A DNA stretch of 64,000 nucleotides, taken from Banduia mediterranea (lineage in GTDB: Bacteria > Pseudomonadota > Gammaproteobacteria > Nevskiales > Nevskiaceae). Positions within the stretch are counted from its first letter, which is position 1. Each line of letters begins with the position of its first letter. This document shows positions 48,326 through 56,538 of the stretch, in pieces. Location of the stretch: assembly GCF_031846245.1 (NCBI RefSeq), contig NZ_JAVRIC010000006.1:62001-126000 (forward strand), written 5' to 3'. Under the pieces are notes generated by a model. It was not told the origin of the DNA. It did no database searches and saw nothing but the letters and a program-made list of their open reading frames with translations. The translations under genes and the position numbers were made by a program.

Positions 48326-48898
48326 ATGAGCAACCGATACGCGGCTGACGGCGCACAAAGTTCAGCGGAACTGGACTCAGATGGTCGCGTGCTTGCCAAC
48401 AAACTGCAGATAACCGATCCGGACGAAAGGGATGAGGTGGAATTGATTCTGCTTGAGCAACTCTATGAATCGGTAGTCGTCCACAAACTCCCACAGCGAG
48501 TCATCACTGTCGATCTTGTTGGCTGGTATCGTCAATGGCTTGGCAACGTTTACGAGTGGGCGGGAAATTTCCGCAGTCTCAATGCCAGCAAAGATGGATT
48601 CATGTTTGCGGCAGCGGCCCAGATACCGCCCTTACTGGCGGATGCTGGCGGAGTTTGAACGCGACACTGCCTGCTGTCTTGCACTCCGGTCGCTGGCGAC
48701 GAGGCGACAATTGCCGAAGTGATCGCCGTGACTCACGCGGAGTTGATCCTCATCCACCCATTTTTCGAGGGAAACGGCCGCCTCGCGCGTGTTCTTGCTG
48801 ACGTCCTGTCTGTACAGGCGGGCCAGGGGCCGCTGGACTACAGCACTTGGGGTGCCGACCAGTTTCAAGCTGCTGAACCTGTTCGATTTGGCGCGTAA
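48326..48898 (+). pseudogene. Fic-family AMPylase pseudogene
   Basis: The N-terminus is a typical Fic adenylyltransferase (DERDEVELILLEQLYE, then WLGNVYEWAGNFRSLNASK). The active-site motif HPFFEGNGRLAR is intact at 48755-48790. Between them the frame is broken: CTGGCGGA is repeated with a 10-base period (48635 and 48645), shifting the frame into a stop at 48658. A second compensating indel restores the original frame before the motif. The C-terminus after about 48860 is also non-typical. It is probably non-functional, likely a former mobile or toxin-type gene. Confidence 0.75.
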
Positions 48899-49248
48899 CT
48901 GCGCTTCGATGGCACCAATCGGTTTGCCGGTTTCAATCGCGGTGGAACTGGCTACTGCCCGCTGGATTGCAGCCTTACCTGGCACCTTGCGCGCCGCAAT
49001 GCGGAACCTTGTCCACAGTCTGCTGCTTGTCTGCCTGCTGGCCAGCACGCTCTGCCGCGCCATGCCTGCGGCCGGCAATGGACAGGGATTCTGATCAAGA
49101 CTACTGACGCGAACATAACCAATGCGGTGACCGTTCAAAATGCTGTTCGGAAATCTCCAACGCAAGAATAGCGGGTGGTCTGTCGCCTTTCCGACTCAGA
49201 CCAAATTACAGAACGGATGGTGCTCTACCGCGTCCTGCATGGCGAGCC
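48899..49248. other. 350-bp relic region with a resolvase-like fragment
   Basis: No intact gene. On the minus strand, 49138 to 49085 encodes 18 residues, LNGHRIGYVRVSSLDQNP, closely like the N-terminus of Tn3-family serine resolvases. It then loses similarity. The remaining sequence lacks gene character. This may be the scar of a mobile element next to the Fic pseudogene. Confidence 0.4.
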
Positions 49249-52200
49249 TCACTCCGGACCGGCCGCACCATCACCCAGGCGCCCATACCGCTGAATCAAC
49301 TCCCGCAAACGCGCCCGCAAATCTCCCGGCAGCTGCGACCATTCGAATCGCCAGCTCCAATTGTTCTCCACTGTTCCCGGCGTATTCATACGCGCCTCGG
49401 CGCCCAAACCCAACAAGTCCTGCATCGGCACGATGGCGAGGGGAGCGGTGCTGGCCAGGGCGGTGTGGATCATCGGCCAGGGCATGGGTTCTTCGGGGTG
49501 CAGCAGGTAGAAGCGTGCGTAGTCCTGCGTGGCTGGGTCGAGTTCTTCCCACCAGGCGCAGGTGGTGTTGTTGTCGTGGGTGCCGGTGTACATCAGCAGC
49601 GGCCCGTGCGTGTTCTGCGGAAGATGAAGATTGTTCGGGTCGCCGTCGAAGGCGAATTGCAGGACGCGCATGCCGGGCAGATGGTGTCGGTCCCTTAGTT
49701 CGTAAACGTCCGGTGTGATTTCGCCGAGGTCTTCGGCGACCAGGTTCAGCGGGTACAGGCTGCGGTGCAGTTGCGTGAGCAGGGCGTCGCCCGGCGCCGG
49801 CACCCAGCGGCCACCGCGTGCGGTCTGCGAGCCGGCTTTCAGTTCCCAGTAGGCGGACAGGCCGCGGAAGTGGTCGATGCGCACGATGTCGAACAGGGAC
49901 CATTGCGTACGCATGCGGCGGACCCACCAGGCGTAGCCCTCGCGTTCGTGGTTCGACCAGCGGTACAGGGGATTTCCCCAGATCTGTCCGTCTTCCGCGA
50001 AGTAGTCGGGCGGGACGCCGGCCACCAGTTCGGCCTGGCCGTGTGCGTCCACATGGAACAGTTCGCGGTGCGCCCAGACGTCTGCGCTGTGATGCGCCAC
50101 GAACAAGGGCAGGTCGCCGAACAGGCGTACGTCGTGGCGTTGTGCGTAGTCGCGGATCTCGTGCCATTGCGTGAAGAACACGAATTGTTCGAAGGCGATG
50201 CGTTGCAGCTGCTCGTCCAGGCGGCCTTTCGCCTCTGACAGTGCCGAGGCTTCGCGGTCGCGCAGGGTTTGCGGCCATTCGATCCAGCTGCGGCCGCCGT
50301 GTTGCGCATTGAGGGCGGCGAACAGGCAGTAGTCGTCCAGCCAGTCGGCCTGGGCGTCACGGAAGGCGTCGAAACGCACGCGCCATTGCGCATCCGCTTT
50401 TTCCTGAAAACCATGCCAGGCGGCGACCAGGGCTTCGCGGCGCATGGTTTTGGCGTCGTCTGCCGTGGCCTCGTAGCCCGGCAGCCAGCCGTGATCGACC
50501 AGCCAGTCCAGGCTGATCAGCAAGGGGTTGCCGGCGTTGGCGGACAGGGACAGGTAGGGCGATCCGTCTTCATGCGTGGCGCCCAGCGGCAGCAACTGCC
50601 ACACGTCGAAACCGGCTTCGGCGCAGAACTCGATGAAACGGTAGGCGCTGTGCGAGAAATCGCCGTTGCCGGGCGCATCCGGCAGCGAGCTGATGTGCAG
50701 CAGCACGCCGGCGCCGCGCGCGGCCATCAGCACCTTGGCCGGCGCGATCTGGTCCGGGGCAATCGGCGGCGGCTGGTCGTCGGCGCTGCCGGCTTTCATG
50801 GTGCCGCCGGCTGCGGCGGCGCCACCGCCCCGGCTCAGGGCTTGCTCCAGATTGGCTGGCGCAGGCAGGCCGAGAATGTCGTAGAGGCGCTCCAGTTGCT
50901 GGCGGTAGAGCCGGTCGAAGGAGGCGACGGCGCTGGCCGGGTTGTCGTCGCCGAACCACCAGAACCAGTCCGAGCCTTCGCAGACCGCGAGCTGGCGTTC
51001 GGCGCGGGCGAGGCTCGCTTCATCCAGTGCGTGCGACTTTTGATCGAAAGCCTGCTTGGCTTCGATCAGGCGTTCCCAGCCCCGATTCTTGTCGGCCGAG
51101 CCGATCCAGGTGGAGAAAGTGCCGTAGACCCAACTGCCGGCGACCAGGCGCGGCAGGCTGGCGCGTGGCGCGGCCTGCGCGACGATGTCCGAGAACGTCT
51201 GCATGCGCAGTTGCGGGTGATCTTCGAGCCGGGCGTACAGGGCGTCGAGAAAGTGGTAGCCGTTGTCCGGAAAGTATTCCCAGGCGTTCTCGCCATCCAG
51301 ATAGATCGTGACCACACGTTCGGCGTCTCCGGCCGCACGCGCTTGCGCGGCGATCGATTCCAGATGGGCGACGAGGTCCGCTGCGGCATCGTCGGCATGC
51401 CAGTTCGAATATTTGAAACCGATCGCGTCGGACAGGCCGTCGTCGCGGAAGAAGCAGGCCAGGGTACGCCCGCCCACGGTGTAGGGACGGTGCGGGTCGT
51501 CGGCGCCGCTGTGGCCGAGTACGCCCTGGCCGGTGACGGTCCAGCTGAAGTCGAATTCCCCGAGCAGGTCCAGCGTGGCGTCGGAGACGCCGCCTTCGGA
51601 ACACCACACGCCTTGCGGAATGAAGCCGAAGCGCTGCTTGAAGGCATCCAGCGCCTGCGCGAAATGCCAGCGGCTACGTTGCTGGCCGCCCGGATAGTGG
51701 GGCGGTGAGGGCAGCGGAGCCTGCGGCATCGCTTGCTGCGCGCTGCCGATGTCCAGCAGCAGCGGCACGATCGGGTGACCGTACGGTGTCAATGAGAGTT
51801 CGACACGGCCGGATTCGGCCAGCGCGCGATAGCGCGGCACCAGTCCGCCCATGCACTCGCCGTACAGGCGCAGCAGTTCGCGCCGCTGCGCCACGGTGTA
51901 AATGCGGTTCTGGGCGATCAGGGACTGAATGAAACGGTCCTGCCGTTTCTGTGCTTCGCCGGTCCAGGCCAGGTGATACCAGGTGGCGAGGTCGGTGAAG
52001 AACACCTCGGGCGTGGCGCGAAGTTCGTCGTCGTGATCGAGCAGGCGCAGGGCTTCGGCGGCGAGCCGGCGATAGACCGGATAACGGCCGATCAGCCGTT
52101 CGGGATGGGCGCGCAGGCAATGTTCGATGGCGCGCCGTCGGACATCGGCATCCGCCGGAATGGATGCCGCCAGCAGCAGGTCCAGGGTTTCGTCACCGAT

Positions 52201-52461
52201 AGGCTGTCCGTCGTTCAAGCAGCGTTCGATGCGTTGTGCGTAATCCTCGATCTGTTCGAGCAGCAGCGGCACGAAGTTGACCACCGCGCGTGCCTGGGGA
52301 TGCTGCTCAAGGTGCGCGGCCATGTCGGCGTAGTCCTTGATCGCGTGCAGGTAGGTCCAGGGCAGGCGGAATTCGCCGCTGGCAGGGTCGCGGTATTCAG
52401 GCTGGTGCATATGCCAGCCCAGTACGATGCGCAGGCGCGGGTCGGCGGTCGGGATGATCAT
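49249..52461 (-). CDS. GH57 alpha-glucan hydrolase fused to GH77 4-alpha-glucanotransferase
   Basis: The 1070-residue protein joins two carbohydrate enzymes. Residues 1 to about 550 are a GH57 domain: HQPEY at the start, catalytic nucleophile Glu near 287 in VWCSEGGVS, and Asp near 389 in LDGENAWEYF. A Gly/Ala linker (about 535-575) leads to a GH77 (MalQ) domain from about 578: GVLLHISSLP, Asp near 857 in VRIDHFRGLSAYWE, Glu near 908 in VAEDLGEITPDV, and GTHDNNTT near 961. The pair would cut and transfer alpha-1,4-glucan chains. ATG 52461 was chosen as the GH57 domain starts there. Confidence 0.9.
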   Translation of the reverse strand: MIIPTADPRLRIVLGWHMHQPEYRDPASGEFRLPWTYLHAIKDYADMAAHLEQHPQARAVVNFVPLLLEQIEDYAQRIERCLNDGQPIGDETLDLLLAASIPADADVRRRAIEHCLRAHPERLIGRYPVYRRLAAEALRLLDHDDELRATPEVFFTDLATWYHLAWTGEAQKRQDRFIQSLIAQNRIYTVAQRRELLRLYGECMGGLVPRYRALAESGRVELSLTPYGHPIVPLLLDIGSAQQAMPQAPLPSPPHYPGGQQRSRWHFAQALDAFKQRFGFIPQGVWCSEGGVSDATLDLLGEFDFSWTVTGQGVLGHSGADDPHRPYTVGGRTLACFFRDDGLSDAIGFKYSNWHADDAAADLVAHLESIAAQARAAGDAERVVTIYLDGENAWEYFPDNGYHFLDALYARLEDHPQLRMQTFSDIVAQAAPRASLPRLVAGSWVYGTFSTWIGSADKNRGWERLIEAKQAFDQKSHALDEASLARAERQLAVCEGSDWFWWFGDDNPASAVASFDRLYRQQLERLYDILGLPAPANLEQALSRGGGAAAAGGTMKAGSADDQPPPIAPDQIAPAKVLMAARGAGVLLHISSLPDAPGNGDFSHSAYRFIEFCAEAGFDVWQLLPLGATHEDGSPYLSLSANAGNPLLISLDWLVDHGWLPGYEATADDAKTMRREALVAAWHGFQEKADAQWRVRFDAFRDAQADWLDDYCLFAALNAQHGGRSWIEWPQTLRDREASALSEAKGRLDEQLQRIAFEQFVFFTQWHEIRDYAQRHDVRLFGDLPLFVAHHSADVWAHRELFHVDAHGQAELVAGVPPDYFAEDGQIWGNPLYRWSNHEREGYAWWVRRMRTQWSLFDIVRIDHFRGLSAYWELKAGSQTARGGRWVPAPGDALLTQLHRSLYPLNLVAEDLGEITPDVYELRDRHHLPGMRVLQFAFDGDPNNLHLPQNTHGPLLMYTGTHDNNTTCAWWEELDPATQDYARFYLLHPEEPMPWPMIHTALASTAPLAIVPMQDLLGLGAEARMNTPGTVENNWSWRFEWSQLPGDLRARLRELIQRYGRLGDGAAGPE

Positions 52462-52602
52462 GGGCTGATTGCGGGTTAGGGACAGGCCTGGTGATGCTGG
52501 GGCGCGGCGGAATATGAAGCAAGCTTGGGGCCGCCGCGCGGGTGGCGGCCGCGCCGGGCGCACGGCAGACTAGCGCCGCTTCCTACAGGGACGGGTTGGG
52601 AC

Positions 52603-54975
52603 ATGCTCAAGGCATTGCGCGGACTGCTGCTGCTCGGGCTGATATTGGTCGTTGTGGTGTTCGGGGCCGCCTGGCTGTTGTTGCGCGCCAGTCTGCCGAG
52701 GCTGGACGGCGAGCTTGTGGTGGACGGGCTGGATCACGAAGTGCGCGTGACGCGAGACGCCCAGGGCGTGCCCACGGTGACGGCGCGCGAGCGGCTCGAT
52801 CTGGTGCGCGCCACCGGATTCCTGCATGCGCAGGAGCGCTTCTTTCAGATGGACCTGCAGCGCCGTGCGGCGGCTGGCGAGTTGTCCGAGCTGGTCGGCG
52901 CGGGCGCGGTTTCCCTGGACAAGCGGCGCCGCCTGCACCAGTTGCGCAGCCGGGCGGAACGCATCGTGGCCACGGCCACGCCGAACCAGCAGAGCGTGCT
53001 GTTCGCGTATACCCACGGCGTCAACGAAGGCCTGGACGCGATGCTGGCCAAGCCCTTCGAGTACTTCCTGCTGGGCGGCGAGCCGCAGCCCTGGCGCGCC
53101 GAGGACAGTCTGCTCGTGCTGTACGCAATGTTCCTTGACCTGAATGACGAGGACGGACGGCGTGAATCTGCGCTGGCCACGATGACCGAGACCTTGCCGC
53201 CCGAATTGCTGGCCTTCCTGCTGCCGCCGGGCAGTGAATGGGACGCTCCGCTGCTGGGCGAGGCGATGCCGCCGGCGCCGATACCCGGCGCGGAGGTCAT
53301 CGACCTGCGGCAGCAGCCCTCGCACCTGGCGGCGGCGGAGCCGGCCATACCCGCGTTCGACGAATACGCGGTGGGCAGCAACAGCTTCGCCGTGGACGCG
53401 GCACACGGCAGTGCCGGTGCTGCGGTGGCCGGCGACATGCATCTGTCGCTGTCGGTCCCGAACATCTGGTACCGCATGCGTCTGGTGGTGGACGGTGCCG
53501 CGCAGGGGCTCGACGCGGTGGGAGTGACGCTGCCGGGGGTGCCGGCTCTGGTCGCCGGCAGTAATGGCCATGTCGCCTGGACCTTCACCAACAGCTACGG
53601 CGACTGGACCGATCTCGTCGCACTGGAGTTCGACCCGCAAGACCCGGAACGCTATCGCGGTCCGGACGGTTGGCGGAACCTCGAATACCAAACGGAAACC
53701 GTGCGCGTGCACAAGGAGGAGTCGCAGACTCTGGATATCGCACTGAGTATCTGGGGCCCGGTCGTTGAGCGCGCCGGACATCGCTATGCGGTGCATTGGC
53801 TCGCGCATGAAGCCGAGGCGATCAATCTGGACCTGATGCGCATGGAGCAGGCGCAGACCGTGGACGAGGCCATCGTCGTCGCCAACGGCGCCGGCATACC
53901 GCCGCAGAACGTGCTGATCGCGGACAGCACGGGACGCATCGCCTGGACCATCGCCGGACGGATTCCGCGCCGCAGCGGTTTCGATGGCAGCCATCCGGTG
54001 GCCTGGCTCGACGGCGTGGGTTGGGACGGCTGGTTGCCCAGCAGCGACTATCCGCGCGTCGTGGATCCTGAATCCGGACGCTTGTGGACGGCCAATTCGA
54101 GAACCGTCGACGGCGAGGCGCTGGCGGTGCTGGGTGATGGTGGCTATGCGTTCGGCGCGCGCGCGCGGCAGATACGCGATGATCTGATGGCGGCGGACCG
54201 TTTCACGCCCGAAGACCTGCTGGCGATTCAGTTGGATGATCGTGCGATCTGGCTGGCGGGCTGGCGCGAGCAACTGCTGGCACTGCTCGACGGGCCGGCG
54301 CTGGCCGGACAGCGGCTGCGCGCGGAAGCCCGGGACGCGCTCGAATCCTGGGGCGGACGCGCAGCGGTGGATTCGGTGGGCTATCGTGTGGTGCGCGCCT
54401 GGCACGACCGCGTCGATGCCGCGGTGATCGGCTGGCTCACGGCTCCGGCCCTTGAGCGAGACCCCGGATTCGAATGGAATGGATTCGCGCAGTCCGAGGC
54501 GGCGGTCTATGCCCTGCTGAGTCAGCGGCCGATGAATCTGCTCGATGCCGGCTATGCATCCTGGGAAGACTTTCTGCTGAAGATGCTGGATGAGTCGCTG
54601 ACGGATATCGCTGCGGACAGCGGAACCCTGGTCGGTCACCCCTGGGGCGAGCGCAACCAGTTGCAGATGCAGCATCCGCTGAGCCGCTTCGTGCCGATGC
54701 TGTCCAAGTTACTGGACATGCCGGTGCAGGGCATGCCGGGCGATAGCTGGATGCCGCGCGTGCAGGGCCGGGATTTCGGCGCCTCGCAGCGCATGACGCT
54801 GGCGCCGGGACGCGAGAACCAGAGCCTGTTCCAGATGCCGGGCGGTCAGAGCGGGCATCCGCTGTCGCCGTACTACCGGACGGGTCATCAGGACTGGGTG
54901 GACGGAACGCCGGCGCCCCTGCAGCCCGCGGCGGAACAATGGTCCTTACGCCTGAGTCCGGTACAAGGCAGCTGA
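52603..54975 (+). CDS. Penicillin-acylase-family (Ntn) hydrolase
   Basis: The 790-residue N-terminal-nucleophile amidase is membrane-anchored by a single helix (LRGLLLLGLILVVVVFGAAW). The chain contains an alpha part and the maturation point GSNSFAVD around residue 265, where the serine would become the beta-subunit nucleophile. The GSNGHVAWTFTNSYGDWTD and GHPWGERNQLQMQHPLS segments are family hallmarks. Relatives include acyl-homoserine lactone acylases and cephalosporin/penicillin acylases, so substrate is open. It is followed 4 bases later by a DUF202 gene. Confidence 0.9.
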   Translation: MLKALRGLLLLGLILVVVVFGAAWLLLRASLPRLDGELVVDGLDHEVRVTRDAQGVPTVTARERLDLVRATGFLHAQERFFQMDLQRRAAAGELSELVGAGAVSLDKRRRLHQLRSRAERIVATATPNQQSVLFAYTHGVNEGLDAMLAKPFEYFLLGGEPQPWRAEDSLLVLYAMFLDLNDEDGRRESALATMTETLPPELLAFLLPPGSEWDAPLLGEAMPPAPIPGAEVIDLRQQPSHLAAAEPAIPAFDEYAVGSNSFAVDAAHGSAGAAVAGDMHLSLSVPNIWYRMRLVVDGAAQGLDAVGVTLPGVPALVAGSNGHVAWTFTNSYGDWTDLVALEFDPQDPERYRGPDGWRNLEYQTETVRVHKEESQTLDIALSIWGPVVERAGHRYAVHWLAHEAEAINLDLMRMEQAQTVDEAIVVANGAGIPPQNVLIADSTGRIAWTIAGRIPRRSGFDGSHPVAWLDGVGWDGWLPSSDYPRVVDPESGRLWTANSRTVDGEALAVLGDGGYAFGARARQIRDDLMAADRFTPEDLLAIQLDDRAIWLAGWREQLLALLDGPALAGQRLRAEARDALESWGGRAAVDSVGYRVVRAWHDRVDAAVIGWLTAPALERDPGFEWNGFAQSEAAVYALLSQRPMNLLDAGYASWEDFLLKMLDESLTDIAADSGTLVGHPWGERNQLQMQHPLSRFVPMLSKLLDMPVQGMPGDSWMPRVQGRDFGASQRMTLAPGRENQSLFQMPGGQSGHPLSPYYRTGHQDWVDGTPAPLQPAAEQWSLRLSPVQGS

Positions 54976-54979
54976 GCGC

Positions 54980-55228
54980 ATGAGCGATACGCAGCTACGG
55001 GACGACATGGCGCTGGAGCGAACCCGCCTGGCCAACGAACGCACGGCACTGGCCTATATTCGCACCGCGCTGGCCTTGTTCGCGGCTGCTGCCGCGCTGC
55101 TGCATTTCTATCCGGACAGCGCGGCGCTGCATTTGGGTGTGGCCGCGCTGCTGATCGGCGGCGTCGTGGTTTCTGGCTTTGGTCTGTACCGGTACGTCAC
55201 GGTGTCGCGCCGCCTGCGTCAGCCCTGA
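54980..55228 (+). CDS. DUF202 small membrane protein
   Basis: The 82-residue protein carries the family signature ALERTRLANERTALAYIRTALALF followed by two transmembrane helices. It is of unknown function; its closeness (4 bases) to the acylase suggests co-transcription. Confidence 0.85.
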   Translation: MSDTQLRDDMALERTRLANERTALAYIRTALALFAAAAALLHFYPDSAALHLGVAALLIGGVVVSGFGLYRYVTVSRRLRQP

Positions 55229-55266
55229 TTGGGGGGAACAAGAGCCTTTGCGGCCGGATCTGGGCG

Positions 55267-56183
55267 TTAGGTGCGCGGGCAGTGCCTGCTAATCGCCCCC
55301 ACCAGTTGCGCCAGCCGGGCCACACCGTCCACCGCCATGCTCTTGCCGGTGTTGAGCAAGGCCACCGAAATGTCCCGCGCCGGATCGGCCCAGCAGATGA
55401 TGTTGATGAAGCCGAGATGGCCATAGGCTTCCGCGCAGTTCAGGCCATAGAGGCCCAGCAGGCGCTCGCCGGAAACCATACCTGCAGAGAAGCGCACCGG
55501 GAGCAGCAGCGAGCTGTCTAGTCGGAGATAGCCGATCGGTGCCACAGCGCGCGCGATCGTCTCCGGTTCCAGCACGCGGGTGCCGTTGAGTTCGCCGCCG
55601 TTGAGCAGCATCTGGAAGAACAGACAGGCATCGTCGGCGCTGGCGTAGATATTGCCGGCCGGGATCGTGGCCGATAGGAAACCTGGCTCGTTGGAAATCG
55701 TCGCAACATCTTCGAAGCGCACTCCGAGTATGCGTTTGGCGATATATCCGATCGGCGGCACCAGGCGCGGCCCGGTGAAGGCGTTTTCGGCCGCCAGAGC
55801 GTGCTGCTGCAAGGGCAGGCCGTAGCTCATGTGATTGAGGCCCAGCGGACGCGTGAAACGTTGCAGCAGGACCTCGCGCAGCGGCCGTGCTTCGCACAAC
55901 GCCTGGATGGCCCGGTCCCAGTCGAACAGCAGTTCCGGATCGGCATGCTTAGACGGAATGCGCGGAATCCCGGCGTATCGGCTTCGAGCGGTGATTTGCG
56001 CACGCTGCCCTGGCGGCCCGGTGCATTGCCGTGTGCATTGCCGTGGGCATGGCCGATGGCGCGCCGCAGCACGACTCGGCCGCGGCGCCGGATCACCAGG
56101 GAAATGCCGGGGTGCAGTCCGGTTTGGTACAGGGTTTCGGTGGCGGACCAGATGACATCCACGTTGTCGCGGCGCATGCCCAC
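55267..56183 (-). pseudogene. Serine hydrolase (beta-lactamase/esterase-fold) pseudogene
   Basis: The N-terminus (from ATG 56183: VIWSATETLYQTGLHPGISLVIRRRGRVVLRRAIGHA) is in one frame and the C-terminus (ELLFDWDRAIQALCEARP to GHLGFINIICWADPARDISVALLNTG) is in another. They meet near 55970. Family members have a nucleophile SxxK (FSASK-like) about 30 residues after GHA and another conserved block after LCEARP; both appear deleted. It is therefore unlikely to be active. It resembles the EstB-like serine hydrolase family. Confidence 0.75.
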
Positions 56184-56538
56184 ATCCGCCGGATCGCATT
56201 CCAGCCTCGGATCGTAATGTGTGATCTCGGATTACGGTGACAGCATACAAAACGTCCGAATTGATTCGGGCGAGATTGGAAATCAGCAAACTCTCGCCGT
56301 AGCCCGCTTCGCTTGTCTCGGCCGGCGCATCGGGACGCGCTGCGCGATCTTCGTGGCGATCACGATCTGCGCTGCGGTCACCTTGTGGACCTGCTTCCTG
56401 CAGATCGGAGTCACCGCTGTCGTCAGCGCCAGCCCGCGCCTGTCGATTCTGAGCCTGCTGATCCTGTTCGCGGCCGGCGCCATATTGCCGGCGCGCGTTC
56501 CCGATCCCGATTCGGTGAGCGCTCCAGCGGTTTGAGGC
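56184..56538. other. 355-bp gap with a doubtful small membrane protein frame
   Basis: A GTG-started frame at 56221-56535 would encode 104 residues with two hydrophobic stretches (CAIFVAITICAAVTLW and LSILSLLILFAAGAILPA). It has no ribosome site and no family match I know of, so I do not call it a gene. Confidence 0.3.

Noticed and set aside
49180-49260. Plus-strand frame ERMVLYRVLHGEP considered as a ParE/RelE toxin relic
   Set aside because: The similarity is limited to a few residues and no toxin body or antitoxin is present.
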